Positions 16,287 through 23,279 of a stretch of 64,000 bases of DNA are shown here, piece after piece (the first letter of the stretch is position 1; the number at the start of each line of letters is the position of its first letter). The notes under the pieces were generated by a model. It was not told the origin of the DNA. It saw nothing but the letters and a program-made list of their open reading frames with translations, and made no database searches. The stretch is from positions 1 through 64,000 of the forward strand of contig CAMFBM010000004.1 of the NCBI GenBank assembly GCA_945948555.1, written 5' to 3'. The translations under genes and the position numbers were made by a program. The stretch is from an uncultured Bacteroidales bacterium. Its GTDB lineage: Bacteria; Bacteroidota; Bacteroidia; Bacteroidales; UBA932.

Positions 16287-16418
16287 CCAGCCCACATCGT
16301 TTTCATCAATCAAATAGTCTTCAATTGCGGCCTCCTGGCTTCCGACAAGAATTGATGACCGATTTTCCAAACACAGGACGACAAAACATTCCGGAGAAAT
16401 ATATTCTTTTGTTTTCAT
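16281..16418 (-). CDS. 45-residue peptide downstream of the lipoprotein
   Basis: It is encoded on the minus strand: MKTKEYISPECFVVLCLENR in the first half, then a Ser/Gln/Glu-rich part ending YLIDENDVGWL. The start is 13 nt after the stop of the lipoprotein gene at 16431, so the two are cotranscribed. It resembles the small ORF at 2441-2632 (a SPx...LCL block and an acidic, Trp-containing end). There is no signal peptide. The function is unknown. Confidence 0.55.
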   Translation of the reverse strand: MKTKEYISPECFVVLCLENRSSILVGSQEAAIEDYLIDENDVGWL

Positions 16419-16430
16419 TGCTGACTGTTT

Positions 16431-18041
16431 TTATTTGTTTGGTCCGGAAACTTGGTTTGAAGCGAATTTGTTGTTACCGGAAAATTTAACATCACCGCCT
16501 GTCTTGTATGAGATACGATAAGGAGTCCCATCACCTGAGACTACGTTCCCGGAAGTGAAATCACAGTCGATTACATTCATTGTGCAACCGGGTTTACAGT
16601 TAAGAATGCCCTTGCCGCTGATTTTGTTGTCCTTGAACGTGCACCTGTCAAACGTGAGAGTGACTTTTGCAGCACCAGAAGTGATATTTCCTCCGCGGAT
16701 AATGGCATTCCCGACCTTCTCATTGTTCCGGAATGTACAGTTGACAAAACTCACCTCAGCGGAAACGGAAACTATGACACAGGTCCCGCTGTAATCATCG
16801 CTTGTCGCATTCTGATAGGTGTTGGCCAATGTAATACCGTCCATAATTGTCTGGGATGTGGTGCCCTGATAATTGAAAAGCCTGCGGTCGGTTGTCCCGC
16901 TTCCCATACCGCTGAAGACTGTCTCGTTTTTCAGGATATCCCTGCAGGTGATGTCAGTTCCCAAAAGACCGGTTGTCGGGTATCCTCCGAACATTTTGAA
17001 TTTTGTGTTTGAGGCCAGAGATACAATGGACGTGGTCGGAGTAATCGTACCTCCCGTGACAAAAATTATATGATTGGTGAACGCGGTGCTTTTGAGCTTG
17101 CTCTGGAGATCCGTGAATGACCAGGCATTCTCCCAGCTTTTACCGTCCTTTGTTCCGCCTCCATTCTCCGTCACGAATCTCTTTTCATTGAAAGGAGCCT
17201 CCCTGAGGATGCCAAGGGACTTGATTACCGACCTTTTTGCAGGAACAACACTGGTCGTGATACTCTCGGACAATACGGTACCTTCGGAATCAAAGACTTG
17301 CATTGTCATCCCGCTGAAGGCATTTGGAAGTACTGCGGCATAATATGTACCCGGCCCCTGTACGTTCACGCCGACACGAATCCCGGCACCCTGGACAGAA
17401 GTGGTATTGATATAATTACTCTCCAGGCTTGTGCCGTCAACCTTTACCGTGCCATTCATCGGAAGTCCGTTACCTCCGAAATTCACCTTTGCAGCCTTTG
17501 TGAGGTTATCAGGAACGGTAAAACGCAGCAGACTGCAGACATTCTTCAAAGTAATGGTAGACCCCTCCTGCTGGATTTCTCCTGCTGCAATTGAGGAGTT
17601 TCCAAAGGTTCCGTCCTGGGTGTCAGGAATCTTTACTGTCAGAGATTCACCGGAAATGCCTGCCTCTATGTCTGAGGGGTACACTGCCCATTTGAGGACA
17701 TCGCCAGTAGTGACTGTCGCAGTGAAGGTGGCTGTTTCACCACCTGCTTCCAATGCATCTGTGATGATTGTACGTCCGTCATCCGTAACCAGTTTAAGTT
17801 TGTCTCCTGCTTCCCACAGCACTTTCCCGTCTTCTCCGACTGTTGTTTTGGTTTCGCTGTCATCTTCCTCTGCTATTGAAGACCTGATCGCTTCCTCTGC
17901 TATTGAAGACCTGACCGCTGTCAGACGGACCACAATTTCTTCAGAGTCGGTCTTCTCATCCTGATTCGTATCCGGGACAATTTCCCTTGCACATCCGAAG
18001 GCCGCCAAAAGGGCCATTGTGAAATAAAAAGGTCGTTTCAT
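16431..18041 (-). CDS. Surface lipoprotein: fimbrillin-like N-terminus, beta-helix C-terminus
   Basis: This is a 536-residue protein. The start is the ATG at 18041, giving the lipoprotein signal MKRPFYFTMALLAAFGC; the frame is open to 18143 across the operator and is not expected to be translated there. Residues ~50-290 follow the fimbrillin-like pattern (KTTVGEDGKVLWEAGDKLKL). Residues ~300-536 resemble a right-handed parallel beta-helix, starting with FVTENGGGTKDGKSWENAWS and continuing with short repeated strands. A 9-residue tandem duplication (RSSIAEEAI/RSSIAEEDD) lies near residue 45. It is divergent from the SusCD operon with a shared type of operator, so it is probably an accessory glycan-binding or adhesion protein of that locus. 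Confidence 0.75.
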   Translation of the reverse strand: MKRPFYFTMALLAAFGCAREIVPDTNQDEKTDSEEIVVRLTAVRSSIAEEAIRSSIAEEDDSETKTTVGEDGKVLWEAGDKLKLVTDDGRTIITDALEAGGETATFTATVTTGDVLKWAVYPSDIEAGISGESLTVKIPDTQDGTFGNSSIAAGEIQQEGSTITLKNVCSLLRFTVPDNLTKAAKVNFGGNGLPMNGTVKVDGTSLESNYINTTSVQGAGIRVGVNVQGPGTYYAAVLPNAFSGMTMQVFDSEGTVLSESITTSVVPAKRSVIKSLGILREAPFNEKRFVTENGGGTKDGKSWENAWSFTDLQSKLKSTAFTNHIIFVTGGTITPTTSIVSLASNTKFKMFGGYPTTGLLGTDITCRDILKNETVFSGMGSGTTDRRLFNYQGTTSQTIMDGITLANTYQNATSDDYSGTCVIVSVSAEVSFVNCTFRNNEKVGNAIIRGGNITSGAAKVTLTFDRCTFKDNKISGKGILNCKPGCTMNVIDCDFTSGNVVSGDGTPYRISYKTGGDVKFSGNNKFASNQVSGPNK

Positions 18042-18073
18042 ATATAATATTTTAGTGTTTCGCATTACTTTAG

Positions 18074-18093
18074 AGTGGTGTGGTGTGGTATCA
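18074..18093. promoter_or_regulatory. Direct-repeat operator 2
   Basis: GTGGTGT (18075-18081) and GTGGTAT (18085-18091) are spaced 10 bp apart. The site lies immediately downstream of the -7 box of the leftward lipoprotein promoter, a position where a repressor would block transcription. Confidence 0.65.
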
Positions 18094-18101
18094 TTTAGCT
18101 G

Positions 18102-18131
18102 CAAAAATAAGGGATAATTTCTTAATTGCAA
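18102..18131 (-). promoter_or_regulatory. Promoter of the leftward lipoprotein gene
   Basis: On the minus strand TTG (18129-18131), a 19-nt spacer and TATTTTTG (18102-18109) lie 60 nt upstream of the ATG at 18041. Confidence 0.75.
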
Positions 18132-18148
18132 AAAAATCTTCAATAAAT

Positions 18149-18179
18149 TTGGAAGTTATAGGAAGAAAATATAACTTTG
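18149..18179 (+). promoter_or_regulatory. Promoter of the 21-kb glycan operon
   Basis: TTG (18149-18151), a 20-nt spacer and TAACTTTG (18172-18179) lie 34 nt upstream of the ATG at 18214. Operator 3 lies between this -7 box and the start codon. Confidence 0.75.
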
Positions 18180-18189
18180 TCACTTGTTA

Positions 18190-18208
18190 ATACCACACCA
18201 TACCACAC
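18190..18208. promoter_or_regulatory. Direct-repeat operator 3
   Basis: Read on the minus strand, GTGGTAT occurs at 18190-18196 and 18200-18206, again 10 bp apart. It lies just downstream of the rightward -7 box, mirroring operator 2 on the other side of the divergent promoter pair. Confidence 0.65.
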
Positions 18209-18213
18209 TACTG

Positions 18214-21200
18214 ATGAAATCCACGAGTTCAAAAGCCATATTATCGACACTTTTTCTGCTGCTGTCAGTCTTCATAATTAAAGCGGCCCCTGCTGTCACA
18301 ATCGCAACTGACCAGGGCATCAGGAACGACGGCTCACCAATTGGCGGAGAGCTCAACGCACTTGTGAAAGCCAATTACGGAGGGACGATCTATTTCCCTG
18401 CCGGAATATACAATCTCACTGAACCGATAGTCACACCTTTCGATTACGACAAGAATGTCAACCTAGTGTTCGACAAGAATGCAACAGTAACCACAGACAG
18501 ACCGTTGGAGGCACTCGTGATGGTGGGTTTCAACGAGTTCAACGATATAAGCATTCAGAAACGGGACCTGAGAAGGTTCTCATACATTGAAGGCGGGCAT
18601 TTCGATGCAAAGAGGGCAAAGCGCGGAATCTGGGTGAACGGATTGAAGCAGCTTGTGTCCCTGCGTGAACTCTCAATCTATTATTGCAAGGGAAGGCACA
18701 TTGAAATAAGCTGCACGGACCATTTCCGGGGCACGGGAAGCGCAGACACAAAAATTTCCCAGGTAAGTATCCAGGGAGAATCCTCCAATGAGGACAACTA
18801 CGGTATATATATAGGTCCAAGATGCGGAGACTGCAAAATCTCCGACACTTTCGTTTATGGGACGGGAACGGGGTTATATACGGAAGGTGCCGGTCACATA
18901 GTCAACAACCTGCATATTCTCTCCTGGAGGGTAGGGGAAGGGAAGAAGGGCGATTTCTCAAACAGTGTCGGCATTCAGATTGCAAGACAGGGATTTTATA
19001 TCTTCAATGAGGTCTATTTTGACACTACGGCATATGACTTCGTGATTGATGGAGACATTGACGTTCAGATGGTTGCCGACAAGTGCATAACCCATTCCTG
19101 GATTCCCGATTTTGGCAACAGTTTCCTGAGTGTCAGGAACAGGACAAAAAAGGGCGGATTGCAGGCAAAGGTTACCTCTTGCATTTTCAATCTTGACTAC
19201 AAACCTGCGGGATTCCGTATCTTTGACATTCCGGATGTCCGGGACAACCTGGATAATTCAGCCATAACGTTCACTGACAACGTAATACGTTCTCCGCAGA
19301 AATTGTCTGCAGATGAGGCGGTGCTGTTGGGACAGAACGCCAGCGGGCCAAGGCTAGTCTCTTCCAAAGGATTTGAAAAGACACTTGGGGGGGGTAAAAA
19401 AGCAGGACTATATAGCCTGAAATCCGGTAATGTCACTATGCAGGTCACCAATTATGGAGGCCGGGTAGTGAGTCTTTTCGTCCCGGATAGGGACGGCAGG
19501 CTTGTGGATGTCGTGCTTGGACACTCCTGTATTGAAGAATACATTGATGGGAAAGAAAGATTTCTTGGCTCTGTCGTAGGGCCCGTGGCAAACCGGATTG
19601 TCGGAGCATCCTACAGGAAGGACGGCAAAAGGTACAGGCTTGAGGCCAATCACAACGGGAAAGGAACATTGCACGGGGGCTTCAAAGGACTGGACTCAGT
19701 TGTCTGGGACGTGAAGGAAATCACAGATTCTTCGATAGTACTGCATTATCTTCACGTCGATGGTGAGGGTGGCTTCCCCGGGAATCTGGATATCAATATG
19801 ACCTACACCCTTTGTGCCGGAGGAATATGGAGAATAGATTATGAGGCAACTACAGACAAGACAACACCTGTAAATATTTCCAATCATCCTTTTTTCAATC
19901 TTGCCGGCAGGGGGAATTGCCTTGACTGGGTTTTGACTGTGAATGCTGACGAATTTATCGCCACGGATGGTATGAAGGTAGTTGAGCAGCCTGTAAGGGT
20001 GGATGGAACAGTTATGGATTACCGTGTCCCTCACAAAGTCAGGGATGCTGTGGAAAGTTCCTGTCCTCACATTGTGAATGCCAACAGGGGTTTCGACCAC
20101 AATTACTGCATCCGGGGGACGGGATTCAGACAGGCGGCTTCGTTGTATTGTCCTGACAATGGGATAATGTTGCGGGTGTTTTCTGACCAGCCAGGCCTTC
20201 AGCTATATAGCGGCCAGTGGCTTACCGGGGAGGACAGAGGTAAACGGGGGGAAAGGCTGGAACGCTATGCCTCCTTTACCTTTGAAACACAGAATTATCC
20301 GGACGCGCCCAACAAACCATCGTTTCCCGACCCTTTCCTGAGAAAGGGAGAGAAATACACCCACAGATGTGAATACAGGTTTTCGGTCCAGGACGATTCA
20401 GCATCCGAAGGCTTGTCTTTCGTAAGTCAGGAGGATGGGCCGACCCTCGGTTGTTCCCTTAACTCAGGGGTGGATATTCTACAGAAGGAAGGCAGGATGT
20501 TCAAAGACCTGAACAGGAACGGCATAGTGGATGCCTATGAGGATTGGCGCCTGTCCTCTGAACTCAGGGCAAAGGATCTTGCTTCAAGGATGACAGACAA
20601 GGAAATAGCGGGACTTATGCTGTATTCCTCCCATCAGAAAGTGGAGACGGAGGAGCCCACATCCGCTCAGCGTGATTTCCTGTCGGCAAACAGCGTGAGA
20701 CACATTCTGGTGACCAAAGTGAAGTCTCCGGAAACAATGGTCCGCTGGAACAACAACATTCAGGCCTATGCAGAAAGCCTGCCTCTCGGAATTCCGGCCA
20801 ACAATTCCTCCGACCCGAGACACGGAACCGTCTCGGACGCGGAGTACAATGCAGGAGGAGGCGGTGAGATTTCAATGTGGCCGGGGTCTTTGGGCCTTGC
20901 CGCAACTTTCGACCCTTCATTGGTACATCGTTTCGGTGAGATTCTTGCGGATGAGTACAGGGCTATGGGGTTGACCACTGCCCTTTCTCCTCAGATTGAC
21001 CTTTCTACAGAGCCCCGTTGGAGACGGGTGTCCGGAACGTTCGGAGAGTCTCCTCTGCTTGCCACCGAGATGGCAAGGGCATATATTGATGCCATCCAGA
21101 CCTCTGACAAAGACGAACGGCTGGAAGGAGCGTGGGGCTGCGGCAGTGTCAATGCTATGGTGAAACACTGGCCGGGAGGATGCACAGGTGAAGGAGGAAG

Positions 21201-22581
21201 GGATGCCCATTATGGATTCGGAAAATATGCAGTCTATCCCGGGAATAACTACAAACTCCACAAGAAGCCATTCATAGACGGAGCCTTCAATCTTGTAGAG
21301 GGTACCTCAAAAGCCTCAGCAGTAATGCCATATTACACCATATCCTACAATCAGACTGATGAGAATGTGGGAAACGGTTTCAATTACGACATCATCCAAA
21401 GACAGTTGAGGGATACTCTGAACTATGACGGGGTGGTCTGTACGGATTGGGGTATAGTTAATCCGTGTGTGCATCCGGGAGTTTTCGGAGGGAAGCCCTG
21501 GGGACTGGAAGAGCTGTCGGGGGCGGAGCTGCATCTGCGTGTGCTGAAGGCAGGTGTGGACCAGTTCGGAGACGTCAATTCTCCGGACCAGCTTCTGGAG
21601 GCATTCGCCATTCTTGAAAAGGAAATTGGCAGGGAGGCTATGAGAAACAGGATTGAGGCGTCTGCAAGCCGTCTGCTACGGAATATTTTCCGCACGGGAC
21701 TGTTTGAGAATCCATATCTGGATGTAGAGAAATCTGTAAAGACAATCGGGAACAGCGCCTATATGAAAGAGGGCTTCGAGGCTCAGTTGAGAAGTATCGT
21801 ACTGCTTAAGAACCACAATTCACTATTGCCTTTGACAGATAAAAAAATGAAGGTTTATGTACCGGACAGACATATCCCGTGGCATATGGGACTGTGGGGA
21901 TGGCCAGTGGAAGAGCAGAACTTTTCCCCTGTGTCACCGGCCTGCATCAATTCGCACTTTGTTGCAGCCGGTACTCCGGAGGAAGCCGATTTTGCAATAG
22001 TTTTCATTGACGGACCTGAAAGCGGCAAGGGATATGAAAAAAACGATTTGGAGAAAGGAGGCAACGGATATCTTCCTTTGAGTCTCCAGTATTCACCATA
22101 TACCGCAGATACAGCCAGGGAAGTCTCCATTGCAGGCGGGGATCCGAAGGAAAATTTCTCCAACCGTTCCTACAGGGGCAAGACTGTCCGATGCTGGAAT
22201 GAATCGGAACTGGAAATGGTGAAGTCTCTGAGAAAACGTCTTGGAAGCAAGCCTCTGATTGTGTGTATGAATCTCCAGCGTCCGGCAGTAATGTCCGAAA
22301 TAGAGCCTCTGGCTGATGCTCTTATTGTTACTTTTGACGTTCAGAATCAGGCTGTTCTGGAGATTATTGCAGGGGAATGGGAACCATCGGCGAGATTGCC
22401 GGTCCAGCTTCCGGCAGATATGCTGACTGTTGAGCGGCAATATGAAGACACACCGTTTGATATGGTTCCATACCGGGATTCCGACGGGAATGAGTATGAT
22501 TTCGGTTTCGGACTTGATTTCAATGGGAAAATAAAAACAGACGATATCCGTAAATATAGAAAATATGATTATGAGAACTGA
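18214..22581 (+). CDS. Three-module secreted enzyme: beta-helix, aldose 1-epimerase, GH3
   Basis: This is a 1455-residue protein with a Sec signal (residues 1-25). Module 1 (~28-385) is a pectate-lyase-like beta-helix, with DQGIRNDGSPIGGELNALVK and GTIYFPAGIYNL, paralogous to the protein at 37551-39047. Module 2 (~398-725) is a galactose mutarotase: NYGGRVVSLFVPDRDG, GTLHGGF, NHPFFNL with His558, and FTFETQNYPDAPN with Glu691. Module 3 (~760-1450) is a GH3 glycosidase: DLNRNGIVDAYEDWR, KHWPGG, and nucleophile Asp1078 in GVVCTDWG. The first junction holds a G8 tract. It is first in the operon. Released sugars could be anomerised on the spot by module 2. The ATG at 18214 is chosen for the signal peptide; the open frame to 18184 covers the operator. 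Confidence 0.85.
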   Translation: MKSTSSKAILSTLFLLLSVFIIKAAPAVTIATDQGIRNDGSPIGGELNALVKANYGGTIYFPAGIYNLTEPIVTPFDYDKNVNLVFDKNATVTTDRPLEALVMVGFNEFNDISIQKRDLRRFSYIEGGHFDAKRAKRGIWVNGLKQLVSLRELSIYYCKGRHIEISCTDHFRGTGSADTKISQVSIQGESSNEDNYGIYIGPRCGDCKISDTFVYGTGTGLYTEGAGHIVNNLHILSWRVGEGKKGDFSNSVGIQIARQGFYIFNEVYFDTTAYDFVIDGDIDVQMVADKCITHSWIPDFGNSFLSVRNRTKKGGLQAKVTSCIFNLDYKPAGFRIFDIPDVRDNLDNSAITFTDNVIRSPQKLSADEAVLLGQNASGPRLVSSKGFEKTLGGGKKAGLYSLKSGNVTMQVTNYGGRVVSLFVPDRDGRLVDVVLGHSCIEEYIDGKERFLGSVVGPVANRIVGASYRKDGKRYRLEANHNGKGTLHGGFKGLDSVVWDVKEITDSSIVLHYLHVDGEGGFPGNLDINMTYTLCAGGIWRIDYEATTDKTTPVNISNHPFFNLAGRGNCLDWVLTVNADEFIATDGMKVVEQPVRVDGTVMDYRVPHKVRDAVESSCPHIVNANRGFDHNYCIRGTGFRQAASLYCPDNGIMLRVFSDQPGLQLYSGQWLTGEDRGKRGERLERYASFTFETQNYPDAPNKPSFPDPFLRKGEKYTHRCEYRFSVQDDSASEGLSFVSQEDGPTLGCSLNSGVDILQKEGRMFKDLNRNGIVDAYEDWRLSSELRAKDLASRMTDKEIAGLMLYSSHQKVETEEPTSAQRDFLSANSVRHILVTKVKSPETMVRWNNNIQAYAESLPLGIPANNSSDPRHGTVSDAEYNAGGGGEISMWPGSLGLAATFDPSLVHRFGEILADEYRAMGLTTALSPQIDLSTEPRWRRVSGTFGESPLLATEMARAYIDAIQTSDKDERLEGAWGCGSVNAMVKHWPGGCTGEGGRDAHYGFGKYAVYPGNNYKLHKKPFIDGAFNLVEGTSKASAVMPYYTISYNQTDENVGNGFNYDIIQRQLRDTLNYDGVVCTDWGIVNPCVHPGVFGGKPWGLEELSGAELHLRVLKAGVDQFGDVNSPDQLLEAFAILEKEIGREAMRNRIEASASRLLRNIFRTGLFENPYLDVEKSVKTIGNSAYMKEGFEAQLRSIVLLKNHNSLLPLTDKKMKVYVPDRHIPWHMGLWGWPVEEQNFSPVSPACINSHFVAAGTPEEADFAIVFIDGPESGKGYEKNDLEKGGNGYLPLSLQYSPYTADTAREVSIAGGDPKENFSNRSYRGKTVRCWNESELEMVKSLRKRLGSKPLIVCMNLQRPAVMSEIEPLADALIVTFDVQNQAVLEIIAGEWEPSARLPVQLPADMLTVERQYEDTPFDMVPYRDSDGNEYDFGFGLDFNGKIKTDDIRKYRKYDYEN
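19387..19394 (+). repeat. G8 homopolymer tract at a module junction
   Basis: Eight G followed by T and six A encode the Gly-Gly-Gly-Lys-Lys linker between the beta-helix and mutarotase modules. Loss of one G would give a stop after about a dozen codons (at 19429). A gain of one would place TAA directly after the tract. It is therefore a candidate slippage site or a possible sequencing error. Confidence 0.8.
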
Positions 22582-23278
22582 TACAATATTTTCAATCGCA
22601 GCCATAGTATTTCTGCTCTCGTGTCAGAAACAGGAGGAAGATCTGCCCGGGCTGCATCTGGACACGACTGTTGTAACTGCAGGCATTTCAGGAGGTGACA
22701 AGACTGTTCAGGTAAGAGCTACAGGAGCATGGACTGCCGAATTTGAAGAAGAGACGGACTGGGTTTCCGCATCCTGTCAGAGCGGTGAGGGAAACGGAGA
22801 AATCGTGCTTCATTTCGAACCCAATCCGGGGGAATTCCGATTTGTCTATCTGAAAGTCAGCCTGATTGGTACCGATCTGATTGAAAGAGTCAGTGTGAAT
22901 CAGGAAGCGGTAGCAGGCTCTCCCATTGTGAGACTTACCCAGCCGCAGGACTATTATCCGTCAGAAGGGGGCATATTCGAACTTTCCTATTTCTCAAACA
23001 GGGCACCTGAAGATTTGAAAATAGAAACAGAACCGGAGGTGGACTGGATTTCCGATACAAATATCGGGACGGACAGGATTTCGTTCAGGCTGTCGGGAAA
23101 CTCAGACCAGGCCAGGAGATCGGTTGTTCTCTGGCTGGTACACGAGGACATCGCCGGAAACAGGTTCAAGGACAAGTGTACCATCGTTCAGAAAGCCAGG
23201 GAGGTGTCCGAAGATAAGAACATCGACTCTGACAATGAGTCCTATGGCATTGATTCGGAGGAAGTCAACTGGATGTAG
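22565..23278 (+). CDS. Lipoprotein with two BACON-like domains
   Basis: This 237-residue protein has lipoprotein signal MRTDTIFSIAAIVFLLSC; translation may begin at 22565 or 22571, and the start overlaps the fusion gene. Residues ~30-115 and ~120-215 each look like a BACON domain, an Ig-like fold with carbohydrate- or mucin-binding associations (ATGAWTAEFEEETDWVSAS, and EPEVDWISDTNIGTDRISF). The tail is acidic and ends YGIDSEEVNWM, close to the end of the peptide at 16281. It lies between the fusion enzyme and susC in the operon. A surface tether or spacer role is inferred. Confidence 0.8.
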   Translation: MIMRTDTIFSIAAIVFLLSCQKQEEDLPGLHLDTTVVTAGISGGDKTVQVRATGAWTAEFEEETDWVSASCQSGEGNGEIVLHFEPNPGEFRFVYLKVSLIGTDLIERVSVNQEAVAGSPIVRLTQPQDYYPSEGGIFELSYFSNRAPEDLKIETEPEVDWISDTNIGTDRISFRLSGNSDQARRSVVLWLVHEDIAGNRFKDKCTIVQKAREVSEDKNIDSDNESYGIDSEEVNWM

Positions 23279-23279
23279 T

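Noticed and set aside
18042..18143. 34-residue N-terminal extension of the leftward lipoprotein
   Set aside because: It would be translated from the promoter and operator region and would bury the lipoprotein signal.
23124..23279. N-terminal extension of SusC 1 upstream of 23280
   Set aside because: It overlaps the BACON gene in another frame, is not SusC-like, and hides the signal peptide that starts at 23280.
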